Below, piece after piece: positions 26,934 to 36,240 of a DNA stretch of 58,146 bases; within the stretch, counting starts at the first letter, position 1, and every line of letters starts with the position of its first letter. The notes under the pieces were generated by a model. It saw only the letters and a list, made by a program, of their open reading frames with translations. It ran no database searches and was not told where the DNA came from. The position numbers and the translations under genes were made by a program. The DNA comes from a virus: IMG/VR virus record IMGVR_UViG_3300022920_000008, positions 1 through 58,146 of that record; one strand, written 5' to 3'.

Positions 26934-29900
26934 TTATCCATTCGATTTAATATTTGCATTTGTTATCTGTTGTACGATTTCGATGTCAGCTACACTAACG
27001 TCTGGAATTAGTAGCTCATCGTTTAATGGCGTAATCTGGAACAACTTACCAAATACACTGTTTGCACTCTCTGGCACAACAACAAAACTACTAATTTCTC
27101 CAGATAGTTCTTGGTGAATATATGCTGCTAGTTCAGTAAAGTAAAATACTTCTCCAAATTCCCAATTTGAGATATTAAAGAACTCATAAACTTTATCTAC
27201 AATAACACTTTTAATTTCGTTGTCTGTTAGTCTGGAGCCTTGAGCTCTAATAACATTAAATCCTGCTCTTAATTCGTCAGGAGCTCTGTTACCAAACAGT
27301 ACTTTGTATTTAACTGGACGATAAATTAAACTATCGCTCAATGATTTTTTACTTGCCAATCCACTAAATTGACTTCCAAGTTCATTTAGTGTTGGCGCAA
27401 GTGGCATGTCTGCGACAATACTGTCGTTTTTAATTAGCCAATTTCTAAATTCTGTATCATAACTTCTAGTCAATACAAACACATCAATAAGGTTTGTAAA
27501 ACTAGGATCAATTAATTCGTTTGTATCTGGAACATGTGTCCATTCAAATCTTAAATTGCTAATTGAATCTTGATCGCCTGCCAAATTAACAAATGAATCT
27601 GGGGCATCTGGTCTAGAATCAGAATTAGCATCTACTAATGATACTGTAACATTGTTACTATCGTATATTCCATTACTTTGATAATTGTAACCAGCAATAT
27701 AAAATTTACCAAGCTCTACACCATCAGTAGTAAACACAACTTGGTCTCTTGCTTTTTTCTTAGTATAGTAATCTAGTTTATATTCGTTACTGCTATTTGA
27801 AAAGTGTACTTGCTCACTATTTAAATTATATCTTATAATACGTGTAGTAACATCATAACTAACTGATGCACCTGGCTTTCCATATATTAACCAACTGTCA
27901 GTTGTTTTACCAAACATTACTGGGAAGGCAGTATCAGCAGTTTGTTCAGGAATAAGTTGACTAGCAATAGAAGTTTTAAAAGCTTCCTGTTCATAGTCAT
28001 AGTAGATAATAAAATTATCTTTGGAATCCAAGTGTGCAATGATATCTTGTCTTTCAGATACGGTAAAGCTACGTGGCAATGCAGCATATCCCATTGTTAA
28101 TTCTGTATTACTTTCTACAACACGGTCAAGTGTAATTGCTCCATTGCCAGTAGCAGTTAAGCCTGTTGAGTTACCTGTTGAACTATCAACACCAAATCCG
28201 TTTGCAAATACATTTGCTACACGAGTCCATGTATATGTTCCGTCAGATTTTGAAAGCTTTAGCATTGCGCCTGCTTTAACAAATCGCATAAAGTCATCTT
28301 CAGCTGCTGTACCAGTATTCCCAACAATTTGATTAGAACTATTAACAAAATATCCAGTTGTTGAATCAACAACCTGCCACCTGTAAACATCTGAATCACC
28401 ATTACGTTCCTGTTGGAATCTACTAGCGTAGCCATCATAGTATAAGTTAATCAACTCTGGATTTTCCAATTGAGTTTTTATAAAGTTATCAAAAATACTT
28501 TGTGAACTAATATTGTTTGTGTTATTCTCAATAGTTAATTTTGTTTTTGTTAATGCTGCATCTGTATTGTAAAGAGTAACATTTGTATATGTGCCTGTTG
28601 GATCCATCAAGTCGATAAATCTACTGTGTCCACTGTGTGTACGATTTACACTTTTAATTTTAGCAATCTGGTCACTTTGTGTTAGCAGGTAGTTATTGTA
28701 ATCACTAGCAGTAATCATACGATCCTGCGCACTATATACTAGCGGAGCATTTTGTCTAATGTCGTCAAGCGATTCACTTTTACTTGCATTTGTAATTGTT
28801 TGTTGTAATGCAACACCAACTGTTGCTGTATAAATGTTTCCATCAATACCTGTATATTTGATATTAATTTGTTTTGTACCAATATCATCTGGACGCAATA
28901 CATATGTTTCATTAGCGCCAGTTCTATACCAAATACGAATAATACCACGTGGTAAATTACCAAAGTGTTCGTCTGGGAATAGTACACTAATCTGTCCATC
29001 TGTTCTTGTTTTAACAGCAAACACATTTCTTTTAGATACATCAATGTCATTGTAAATTTCATTAAAGCCGTGTACGTTTTCAACACGATCCCAAGAGCTT
29101 GTTATCTCTCCTGTTTCGTTAATTGTTTGCACCCATACATCGTCATTGTTTACATGGTTAGCATTGATGTCAAGTGCTAGATTACTAATCGGATCAGTAA
29201 CACTAAAGTCCTTGAAGTTCATGGCACCTTGTTTGAATCCCATAAAGAATCCAGTGTTAGCACTACCTAACCCACGGTTATCATTTCTGTAATTGATACT
29301 AAAGCTTCCGCTTGGATCTGGATACATCTCAATTGATGATGATAGTGCTGTGCTATAGTCTAGACCAATAAGGTTAAACGTTGTTTTCTTGCCTTGTACA
29401 CTTCCTGTAAATTCAAACACAATTTGGTTTTCATTGTTGTTTAAGTTGTAGTACTGATTTTCCACACCAGCAATCATAGCACTCTTGCGAGGGTTGCCAA
29501 ATTGGTTGGTTGTACTTAGTACTGCATTCATAATACTAATAAAGTCATCTAGATTGCTTGCATTATTTGAAGTCTCAAAGCGGATCTGTTTTCCTGCTAG
29601 GCTACCGCCCAAACTGCCTATAACAACTTCGTTTGTTTTAATACTAACAATTTTTAATTGTCCACTAGCTGGTACTGTGCGGCGAGGCTTATACCCTAGG
29701 AATTCAGCAAGTTTAAATACACTCTCTTGTTTTTGAGCAGTTGCAAGGAAATTGTTGCGGCTGTTTAAATCATTTCTGAAAGCAAAGTTATGACCAAATT
29801 GTGCTACTATATCTAATAATGCAACAAAGTCACTACTTTCAATCCAATCGTTAAAGTTTTCAGGATATTGTGATTGTATATACGTTACCATCGCTTCTCT

Positions 29901-30008
29901 AATGGTTGTAAAATCAAATGCCTGGAAGTTTGAGTTTAGATATGAATCGTAAACTGCCATATAGTCTTCTGCTGCAAAAAGTCTCGCCTGTCTAATTTGC
30001 TGTGCCAT
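26934..30008 (-). CDS. gp6: baseplate wedge protein gp6
   Basis: A 1024-residue homologue of T4 gp6, the wedge protein that forms the inner baseplate ring. The N-terminus contains YIQSQYPENFNDWIESSDFVALLDIVAQFGHNFAFRNDLNSRNNFL, of which YPENFNDWIESSDF and RNDLNSRNNFL are strongly typical; RRTVPASGQLKI follows. The protein is longer than T4 gp6 (about 660), mostly in the middle. The C-terminal GEVFYFTELAAYIHQ segment is also conserved-looking. It follows gp25 by one base and precedes the giant protein by five bases, the T4 order of 25-6-7. Confidence 0.92.
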   Translation of the reverse strand: MAQQIRQARLFAAEDYMAVYDSYLNSNFQAFDFTTIREAMVTYIQSQYPENFNDWIESSDFVALLDIVAQFGHNFAFRNDLNSRNNFLATAQKQESVFKLAEFLGYKPRRTVPASGQLKIVSIKTNEVVIGSLGGSLAGKQIRFETSNNASNLDDFISIMNAVLSTTNQFGNPRKSAMIAGVENQYYNLNNNENQIVFEFTGSVQGKKTTFNLIGLDYSTALSSSIEMYPDPSGSFSINYRNDNRGLGSANTGFFMGFKQGAMNFKDFSVTDPISNLALDINANHVNNDDVWVQTINETGEITSSWDRVENVHGFNEIYNDIDVSKRNVFAVKTRTDGQISVLFPDEHFGNLPRGIIRIWYRTGANETYVLRPDDIGTKQINIKYTGIDGNIYTATVGVALQQTITNASKSESLDDIRQNAPLVYSAQDRMITASDYNNYLLTQSDQIAKIKSVNRTHSGHSRFIDLMDPTGTYTNVTLYNTDAALTKTKLTIENNTNNISSQSIFDNFIKTQLENPELINLYYDGYASRFQQERNGDSDVYRWQVVDSTTGYFVNSSNQIVGNTGTAAEDDFMRFVKAGAMLKLSKSDGTYTWTRVANVFANGFGVDSSTGNSTGLTATGNGAITLDRVVESNTELTMGYAALPRSFTVSERQDIIAHLDSKDNFIIYYDYEQEAFKTSIASQLIPEQTADTAFPVMFGKTTDSWLIYGKPGASVSYDVTTRIIRYNLNSEQVHFSNSSNEYKLDYYTKKKARDQVVFTTDGVELGKFYIAGYNYQSNGIYDSNNVTVSLVDANSDSRPDAPDSFVNLAGDQDSISNLRFEWTHVPDTNELIDPSFTNLIDVFVLTRSYDTEFRNWLIKNDSIVADMPLAPTLNELGSQFSGLASKKSLSDSLIYRPVKYKVLFGNRAPDELRAGFNVIRAQGSRLTDNEIKSVIVDKVYEFFNISNWEFGEVFYFTELAAYIHQELSGEISSFVVVPESANSVFGKLFQITPLNDELLIPDVSVADIEIVQQITNANIKSNG

Positions 30009-30009
30009 G

Positions 30010-30396
30010 TTATAAGTTTCCTGTCTCTGTGTCTTCTTTATTGAAGCTAATCGCTAGAGTATCAACAATGTTAAGTGGAATATAACGCACAACGACTTCT
30101 ACAGTAACTAAGTGGTTATCTTCTTCAACAGTGATTTCTCTATCTTCTAATGCAAATCTTGGATCGTAATCAATAACTTCAATAACTTCTTGTCTTATTA
30201 AGTTCGTCGTTAAATCGTCAAGAGGTTGAAATAAGTAATTTGGAATGTCAGTTCCAAAAGAAGGATTGTTCCACTTCTCTCCCTTTTTGATTGAGAAGTG
30301 ATTTTGCAGATCCTTTTTTGCTAGCTGCAAATCTGTTAGAGTTACGCTAGTGCATCCGCCTTGTGTATTTGTCGATCCAATAATTTTATTTGCCAT
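30010..30396 (-). CDS. gp25: baseplate wedge protein gp25
   Basis: A 128-residue gp25 homologue, the lysozyme-fold-like wedge component that primes sheath assembly in contractile tails. Typical features are KKDLQNHFSIKKGEKWNNPSFGTDIPNYLF, with the EKWNNPSFGTDIP motif, and QEVIEVIDYDPRF. The ATG at 30396 has no visible Shine-Dalgarno sequence. A perfect TATAAATA box ends five bases before it. Confidence 0.93.
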   Translation of the reverse strand: MANKIIGSTNTQGGCTSVTLTDLQLAKKDLQNHFSIKKGEKWNNPSFGTDIPNYLFQPLDDLTTNLIRQEVIEVIDYDPRFALEDREITVEEDNHLVTVEVVVRYIPLNIVDTLAISFNKEDTETGNL

Positions 30397-30401
30397 ATAT
30401 G

Positions 30402-30409
30402 TATTTATA
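30402..30409 (-). promoter_or_regulatory. T4-type late promoter box TATAAATA ahead of gp25
   Basis: A perfect minus-strand late box ends five bases before the gp25 ATG, so a transcript starting at the usual distance would have almost no leader. Confidence 0.65.
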
Positions 30410-30429
30410 TAGAAAATAAACTACATATA

Positions 30430-30987
30430 TTATAGACCTTTAGGCGGGACGATATGGAGAAGATGTTCTGGCCAATCCAAGTATTGTTGCCAATTATGAT
30501 CAGGAATTTTAAGATCATATGTTTTTGCTAGGTTATTGATACTAAACCAGCTTGGGCGTGTGGGCGCTTTTTTAGGCTTAACAAGCTTATGCCCTTTATC
30601 TGTATTACATTTTTGGCAACTTGCTACTGTGTTGAGCCATGTATTTGCTCCACCTAGTACACGTGGTACAACATGGTCAATTGTTAGCTCACTATAACTA
30701 AATTGCTTTTCGCAATACTGACAATGGAAGTTGTCTCTAATAAACAAATTTTTTCTAGTAAATTTTGCTGATTTAGGTTGACGTTGGAATCTGTTCAACA
30801 TAATAACACTAGGACACGGCATCTCAAAATTTGCACTATGTAGTACAATATCTGGATAGTTGTGTAATATTTTTACTTTGTCTGAGAAATATGACTTAAC
30901 CGCTGTTTGCCAACCTATTGTACTAAGTGGCAGATAACTAACTGGTTGTGCATCTGCGTTTAGTAACAGTACTTGCTGACTGGGCAT
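30430..30987 (-). CDS. HNH endonuclease
   Basis: A 185-residue HNH nuclease. It opens with VLLLNADAQPVSYLPLSTIGW, a hallmark of the bacterial/phage HNH-5-like group. It has two CxxC zinc pairs (CQYCEK and CQKCNTDKG) around the LTIDHVVPRVLGGANTW core, where D-H is the catalytic pair. It lies between gp25 and the lysozyme-fold gene, interrupting the baseplate order, which suggests a free-standing homing-type insertion or a DNA-processing enzyme. Confidence 0.85.
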   Translation of the reverse strand: MPSQQVLLLNADAQPVSYLPLSTIGWQTAVKSYFSDKVKILHNYPDIVLHSANFEMPCPSVIMLNRFQRQPKSAKFTRKNLFIRDNFHCQYCEKQFSYSELTIDHVVPRVLGGANTWLNTVASCQKCNTDKGHKLVKPKKAPTRPSWFSINNLAKTYDLKIPDHNWQQYLDWPEHLLHIVPPKGL

Positions 30988-30990
30988 AAG

Positions 30991-31731
30991 TTATTGATTC
31001 CGTAAATTATAGAGGTCGACGATTTGTCTCATTCTTGATTGAGTTAGACCTGGTAAGAATTTACGCTGGTCAACGTAGTAAATATATTCACATTGCTGTT
31101 TTGCAATAGGGTCTTTTTGACGTGGATACTCTCCACGTATTAGGTTAATACCTTTAGACTGTAGCATACTTCTTGGTGTATGTCTACCATAATTACCTAA
31201 CATCATTATTTTTGCTTCGCTTTGGGTGCGTAAACGATCTTTTCCATTATTGATTAATGCAGTAGCTACATAATCCCAGTTGCGTTCTAATATATATGGT
31301 TTTAAGTCAAATTTAACAATTTCTGATCCAACTTTATCCCAAGCGCCTGTAAAAAAGTACAAACTTACCATAGCATCATACTGTGTTTGTGTTAGCGTGT
31401 CAAGTGGAAAAAACTTTTTAAATGCACGTTCTTTGTTTTTAAAATTGTCAATCCAATATCCATAAGCTTCTGATTCTTCTAGTGCAACTGGATTGTTTAA
31501 TTTTTCTGTTAAGCCATATCCAATTTGCAACTGTTTTGTTTTTTTGTTTTTGTTTTTATACGGTATGTAAGGAGTTTGACGTAATGCAAAATTAATCAAC
31601 AAGTCACTAGTTTCTAAATCACTTAGCGGAATCAAAGTATTACTAATGTTAGCTTCAACTTTAGGAAAAATTGTAAAGTCAATAAGCATATCGCTTGTTA
31701 CTTTTGAGGGTCTAACTACGTACTGTGGCAT
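30991..31731 (-). CDS. lysozyme-fold protein (GH24-like), likely catalytically inactive
   Basis: A 246-residue protein. LQIGYGLT matches the IGIGHLLT strand of T4-type lysozymes, and TQTQYDAMVSLYFFTGAWDKVGS matches the conserved N-F/Y-G helix region of that family. Aligning YKN...IGYG to YKD...IGIG puts arginine at the catalytic Glu11 position, asparagine at Asp20 and a non-threonine at Thr26. So the usual triad appears lost. In T4 the lysozyme domain is part of gp5; here it is a separate gene whose start touches the gp5 gene. It may act as a structural hub part or anti-receptor of peptidoglycan. Confidence 0.65.
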   Translation of the reverse strand: MPQYVVRPSKVTSDMLIDFTIFPKVEANISNTLIPLSDLETSDLLINFALRQTPYIPYKNKNKKTKQLQIGYGLTEKLNNPVALEESEAYGYWIDNFKNKERAFKKFFPLDTLTQTQYDAMVSLYFFTGAWDKVGSEIVKFDLKPYILERNWDYVATALINNGKDRLRTQSEAKIMMLGNYGRHTPRSMLQSKGINLIRGEYPRQKDPIAKQQCEYIYYVDQRKFLPGLTQSRMRQIVDLYNLRNQ

Positions 31732-32918
31732 TATTGTTGTTTACCTTCACCAGTTGTAAATGCTTCTTGGACACCTGGAACACCATTCCATGGATGTCGT
31801 TCTGGAACACGACCAGCAGCACTCTGTGTAACTCCACTATTTTCAACTAATCCGTTGGGTGTTGGTTTAGTTGCAGAATCTGCGGCGGCTCCACTATTAG
31901 TATTAATTGTTGGTGCTGTCATTTTAATTTGGGCAGAACTTTTACCACTAAGGCTTCCAGTTGCTTCAATATTAGTTGTGCCTGTTGAATGTGTATCAAT
32001 ATTTCCGTCTGTGGCTGCTTTAATTCCATCAGCACCAGCTTGTATGTTTATACCTTGATCAGCTTGCATATTAATATTACCCTGTGCGTGAAAATTTATA
32101 TCTTCACCACTTGCTATACTAAAACTATTATCGCTATAGATATCAATTTGCCCTTCAGCGTTCATTTCAATATGTGTACTGCCGCCTTGATTTGTTATGA
32201 ATACAATACCAGTGCTGTCATCAATTAATACTTGCCCGCCACCTGGTGTTTTTATTCTCATATTTTGACTACCTGCACCATCTGCAGCCCCGTCATCCAT
32301 TGTTATACTTGCTCCACCTGGTGTTGTAATTCCCATAACTTTACTTGGGCTTTCACGTCTAGCACTTGACATACTGTGTCCGCGAACATAGTCTTGATCT
32401 AAACCTTGATCATTTAATGTTTCAGCTCTCTCTGTATTTCCTGGCTTACTATACGGGTCACTTGTGTCATTTGGATTTTGTTCTGCCACTGGTGCAATTT
32501 CGCCATCTTTTGTTTCAGCACTTGCATTGCCACCTAAATTGTGGTTGGTTGGTGCGGTAATAAGTCCGCCCATAAGAACTGGATTGCGCATGCCTGGATT
32601 AAATTGTACTAATACAGTTGTACCAGGTGCTGGAGGTTGCATCCACATACCAAAGCTTTTAGCAGTACCTGCAGGATCAGACACGTCATCGTTCAATCCC
32701 ACATTAGTGGCACCGCCCATTGGTGTCATCATTAATGCACTAAATTCAGCATCACTTTCAAACTCACCAATTTTAACAGTTACACGTCCAGTATTAGTTG
32801 TATCAACATTGTCAACAACTTGAGCAACATACATTCCGTCAGGTGATACATTATTGTTTCCTAGTCTATTACTTGCGTCAGGGCTTGTTGTACCACGTGT
32901 TCTACTATTTCCACTCAT
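31731..32918 (-). CDS. gp5: baseplate hub spike gp5 (OB fold and needle)
   Basis: A 395-residue gp5-like protein. Residues about 28-145 form the OB-fold hub domain (GMYVAQVVDNVDTTNTGRVTVKIGE; WMQPPAPGTTVLVQFNPG). The C-terminal half has repeating octad-like beta-helix strands (IEMNAEGQIDIYSDNSF, QGNINMQADQGINIQ) that build the membrane-piercing needle. The internal lysozyme domain of T4 gp5 is absent and appears as the next gene. It overlaps the hub gene upstream by four bases (ATGA). Confidence 0.88.
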   Translation of the reverse strand: MSGNSRTRGTTSPDASNRLGNNNVSPDGMYVAQVVDNVDTTNTGRVTVKIGEFESDAEFSALMMTPMGGATNVGLNDDVSDPAGTAKSFGMWMQPPAPGTTVLVQFNPGMRNPVLMGGLITAPTNHNLGGNASAETKDGEIAPVAEQNPNDTSDPYSKPGNTERAETLNDQGLDQDYVRGHSMSSARRESPSKVMGITTPGGASITMDDGAADGAGSQNMRIKTPGGGQVLIDDSTGIVFITNQGGSTHIEMNAEGQIDIYSDNSFSIASGEDINFHAQGNINMQADQGINIQAGADGIKAATDGNIDTHSTGTTNIEATGSLSGKSSAQIKMTAPTINTNSGAAADSATKPTPNGLVENSGVTQSAAGRVPERHPWNGVPGVQEAFTTGEGKQQ

Positions 32919-34696
32919 AACTGTTCCATTCTGTTTTTAACTAACTCAGTAGTCAAATCGTCACGCTTTACCGCTTCAATAGTTTGTGTAAACGCACCGC
33001 TTTGAAATCTACTACTAATTGATTGTACTGTATATATTCCGCTTGTTAAATAATCTAACTCGCCTCTGCGTTGCTGTCCTACCCTTGCAATGTCTTGTGT
33101 GGGCAAATAATTTAAGTAAGCGATTAAAACATCTCCGTTAGCTCTGTCAGAAACCACAGTATTATTAACTGCGTCATTATTTGGAAATGCATCAGCAGCA
33201 CCTAACCAATAAGGATCTCCTTTGATATCCATATTTAAATTCATAAATCCAGTTTCATTTGAATTAAACTGACCCTGGGATGCACTTGCAGTTCCGTCTG
33301 TTGTTGACTCTACCGAAGCTTGATCAGCCGCTCTTGTTTGATCAAGTTCTCTCATACTTTCTACTACACTATCCAATGTACGTGGTGGCACTGAGTTGTT
33401 CGCTCTCCTTGGATCAGTTGCATCAGGGTCTGGTGTTGTCTGTGGAATAATACTTTCGTTTGTTCTTGTTCCAAAACTAGGAGGCATACTGGCAAAAAAT
33501 TGTGCGTTTATGTTTAATTCTAAATTCGTAATCTCAGTATTCAATCCAGTATACAAATAATCATAACGCTTACATATAAAGTTTGTCATATTATTAAAGA
33601 AAGTATTTTGTAATCTAGGATCGCTGCGGTTTGCATTTTCTTCTGCAGGAGTGTCTGCAGGTTCTCTTTCAAATGTTTGTGCAACATCTGCAAAAATAGT
33701 TAACTCTTGTACAATCTGATTTGTTGTTTCATCTCGATCTTCTTGAATACGGGTGGATGGTGTTACAATAATTTTAGGTATTGATTCTTCCCAACGTGCA
33801 TCTCTTCTACGCTCTGTTAGTCCTGGAATAATTTTATTAAGTTCAGTAAACAAGTAACTAACTATATTTGTGTTACTTGGAATACTAATCAATGCCTGTC
33901 CTGCACCTTGCTGTTGACTTATGGCGGCACTTAATGAACCAACACCATGAATTGGCTGTGATAAAAATTCCTGCATACCTGGACCAGGTACAATTTTCCA
34001 AATTTTGTTAATCACATTAACTTGGTCTTCTGGACGTTCTCTTCTTATATTTGCTTCGTTTTCATTTAATGCCGCTTCAACATTAGAAAAATAATCTTGC
34101 AGTGTGTTAACCGCACTAGCACTTACGGCTGTTGGCGATCTAGCAATGTCTAAACTAGTACGGCTTTGTGTAGTACATATAAAGTTATACATCGTACCTT
34201 GTGCGGATATACTAGCATTAATTGTTTGTACTCCCATTTGGAAAAATAATGTAGCAGGATGCTTTACAACTGTGTCGGAGCCAGGATTTCTTCCTAAAAA
34301 TTCCATCTTAAGAACAAACTTACTATTTTGAAATGATGCATAGTTGTATTTTTTAATATACGAAAGTAAGTTTTTATATAGTTTAAAACCTAATACTTCA
34401 TGTAAATCAAATTGTATAGTACTTACACTAGTATTCATAGTTGCTTCACTTCCGTTAATTGCACGAGAAGTAAATGCTATATTGTCAATACCAAAGTCAG
34501 CAGTATGTCCGCTTTGTGATACTAAGTATGCATTTCCAGATGCAAGAATTGGTACATCATTTTTTAACAGATCAGGATTATTCCATACATCAACACTAGT
34601 CAAGTAAAGACTAGCATTATATGTAGGTAAATTGACTGTACTCATCCAATTTGGTTTAATTGATGATGATGATCTGATGGTTGGTATTAATGCCAT
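32915..34696 (-). CDS. baseplate hub protein, gp27-like candidate
   Basis: A 593-residue protein next to gp5 in the hub position. The C-terminal segment LTSGIYTVQSISSRFQSGAFTQTIEAVKRD (key parts GIYTVQSISSRF and FTQTIEAVKR) resembles the end of contractile-tail hub proteins, which form the ring carrying the spike. The N-terminal half is beta-rich with SLYLTSVDVWNNPDLLKN. The middle holds low-complexity loops with many Asp, Thr and Arg residues. By position and partner it is the functional counterpart of T4 gp27, but length and direct sequence resemblance do not prove it. Confidence 0.55.
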   Translation of the reverse strand: MALIPTIRSSSSIKPNWMSTVNLPTYNASLYLTSVDVWNNPDLLKNDVPILASGNAYLVSQSGHTADFGIDNIAFTSRAINGSEATMNTSVSTIQFDLHEVLGFKLYKNLLSYIKKYNYASFQNSKFVLKMEFLGRNPGSDTVVKHPATLFFQMGVQTINASISAQGTMYNFICTTQSRTSLDIARSPTAVSASAVNTLQDYFSNVEAALNENEANIRRERPEDQVNVINKIWKIVPGPGMQEFLSQPIHGVGSLSAAISQQQGAGQALISIPSNTNIVSYLFTELNKIIPGLTERRRDARWEESIPKIIVTPSTRIQEDRDETTNQIVQELTIFADVAQTFEREPADTPAEENANRSDPRLQNTFFNNMTNFICKRYDYLYTGLNTEITNLELNINAQFFASMPPSFGTRTNESIIPQTTPDPDATDPRRANNSVPPRTLDSVVESMRELDQTRAADQASVESTTDGTASASQGQFNSNETGFMNLNMDIKGDPYWLGAADAFPNNDAVNNTVVSDRANGDVLIAYLNYLPTQDIARVGQQRRGELDYLTSGIYTVQSISSRFQSGAFTQTIEAVKRDDLTTELVKNRMEQL

Positions 34697-34987
34697 TTAG
34701 TTAAATCTTTCTGGTACCTGTATTTCTAAACCTGATACAAAGTCAAAAATTGGATCTGATAATTCATCTTGATTGAATTTTGCGAACACCCACCACAAGT
34801 TACTATCGCCATATAATTTATGTGCTAGCAAATCAGGTCGTAAGTTATATTTGTTTTCGATTGTATAATCAGACAATCCATAGTCTTTAGTGAAATCTAT
34901 TTCTGAATTGTATATGTCCAGATATTTATTATCAATAATAGTAGTGCTTCTGTAAACACTTCCTGCTGAATACTTTGCTATTGCCAT
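34697..34987 (-). CDS. gp53: baseplate wedge protein gp53
   Basis: A 96-residue gp53-like protein. The C-terminal segment YNLRPDLLAHKLYGDSNLWWVFAKFN, with core LAHKLYGDSNLWW, is the LysM-like element of gp53-type wedge proteins that clamps the baseplate inner ring. It is short compared with T4 gp53 (about 196), as in many aquatic relatives. It directly precedes the hub gene. Confidence 0.85.
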   Translation of the reverse strand: MAIAKYSAGSVYRSTTIIDNKYLDIYNSEIDFTKDYGLSDYTIENKYNLRPDLLAHKLYGDSNLWWVFAKFNQDELSDPIFDFVSGLEIQVPERFN

Positions 34988-35577
34988 TACATAAATCCTC
35001 TATTAAGTGCAGAGCCATTTCTATATCCAGATGCAGTAAAGTTATTTTTTACATCTTCTGGTGCATACTGTGGCATTAATTCTAAACTACACAAAAACAT
35101 TGCTGGTATTTGACCATATGCAGTGTTTACCATATCAATATCTTCTGGCAATACGTAACTAAAACTGCCCACTACAACTGGTGTATTTTCCATATGTAAT
35201 GATCCATATGCACTAAAATTTAGTACTGGAGGAGGTGCACCTGGGTTGCCACTTCGACGTCCAAATTCACCTTTTGTGGCTGATTTAAAAAAATGCAATG
35301 CGGCTGCTGCGTAATCTGCTTCTTCAACTGTCTGTGCTGTAAACTGTGCGGTAATACTAATTGTTGGATTGCGTGTAGAAATCCAATAGTTTGGTTGATA
35401 AACACTGTGTGTTGTTTCATAAGTACCGTAGCTAGCTGCGTGTCCTACCTGTATAGTAGGAGTATATGGGAATGCCACACCTCTAGTCGATCTTAAAGCA
35501 CTGAGTATGCCACCAAATTCAAATGAACTTGAAGCTGTTAATGCTACTTTCTTTGGTACATTTCCTAAATATGCCAT
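34987..35577 (-). CDS. tail-tube-initiator-like protein (gp48/gp54 type)
   Basis: A 196-residue protein. It has the tube-fold elements GVAFPYTPTIQVGHAASYGTYE, EEADYAAAALHFFKSATKGEFG (key ALHFFKSATK) and VVVGSFSYVLPEDIDMV. The last resembles the strand seen in tail tube and baseplate-tube junction proteins of T4-like phages. It would cap the baseplate and start the inner tube. It is smaller than T4 gp48 or gp54 and nearer to gp19 in length, so the exact ring is uncertain. Confidence 0.6.
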   Translation of the reverse strand: MAYLGNVPKKVALTASSSFEFGGILSALRSTRGVAFPYTPTIQVGHAASYGTYETTHSVYQPNYWISTRNPTISITAQFTAQTVEEADYAAAALHFFKSATKGEFGRRSGNPGAPPPVLNFSAYGSLHMENTPVVVGSFSYVLPEDIDMVNTAYGQIPAMFLCSLELMPQYAPEDVKNNFTASGYRNGSALNRGFM

Positions 35578-36197
35578 TATGATAACCTCTCTTTGATAAA
35601 GTCAAATATTTCCTGATCAAACTTTCCAAAGAACTTGACAAATGTATTTTGTTTTTCATTATCGTCCATTCCGCTATCTGACATGTCGTTGCGGAAGTCC
35701 GTGGCACTCATGCCACCTTGCTCTATTGGCATTTCTAAAATGTAAGCACGTTTCATATTACCATCTTCGTAATAAGCTTCCATGCTGTTTAAATCTTTTG
35801 GCAGGGGATGAATTGATGGAGAGCTTTTTAATCTGCCTGCGTCTTTTTCACTAAACACTAATACTACGCCGTTTGTATTTGGATCACGGCCCATTTTATC
35901 CAATTCTGGTCGATATGGACTTGTTTGTACAATATTTTGTATTCCAAACATTTTCTTAGCTATGTATGTTTTTTCTTCAAAGGTAAAGGGGTTTTTGCTG
36001 AAGTTGCCAGCCTTTTGTTGTGTTTGTGCTTCTTTACTTACAGTTGTTGCAACAAACACATTATCTTCTCCAAAACGTCGTGTTAGCTTTTGATACAAAG
36101 CATAATGCCCTGAATGCATAGGTTGAAAGCGTCCGCCGTAAACAACTGTAATTTGCTTGGCTTGGGCTTCTGTTAAGATTATGTCAGAATATCTCAT
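35577..36197 (-). CDS. nucleotidyltransferase (NadM/cytidylyltransferase-like)
   Basis: A 206-residue protein with GGRFQPMHSGH near the N-terminus, the GxFxPxHxGH nucleotide-binding signature, and MSATDFRND late in the protein, matching the ISATxxR motif. Such enzymes adenylylate nicotinamide mononucleotide or cytidylylate phosphorylated alcohols. It is longer than and distinct from the other nucleotidyltransferase in the accessory operon. It is the first gene of the leftward tail block, behind a CATAAATA late box and a TTGGAG ribosome site, which is odd for a metabolic enzyme. Confidence 0.75.
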   Translation of the reverse strand: MRYSDIILTEAQAKQITVVYGGRFQPMHSGHYALYQKLTRRFGEDNVFVATTVSKEAQTQQKAGNFSKNPFTFEEKTYIAKKMFGIQNIVQTSPYRPELDKMGRDPNTNGVVLVFSEKDAGRLKSSPSIHPLPKDLNSMEAYYEDGNMKRAYILEMPIEQGGMSATDFRNDMSDSGMDDNEKQNTFVKFFGKFDQEIFDFIKERLS

Positions 36198-36217
36198 TAA
36201 GTGTCTCCAATATATTG

Positions 36218-36225
36218 TATTTATG
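36218..36225 (-). promoter_or_regulatory. late promoter box CATAAATA
   Basis: A minus-strand late box lies 20 bases upstream of the nucleotidyltransferase ATG; it probably starts the leftward tail transcript. Confidence 0.55.
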
Positions 36226-36240
36226 CTTTGAAAAAACAGG

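Noticed and set aside
28739-29086. 115-codon minus-strand frame inside gp6
   Set aside because: It lies entirely within the gp6 gene in another frame and has low-complexity composition.
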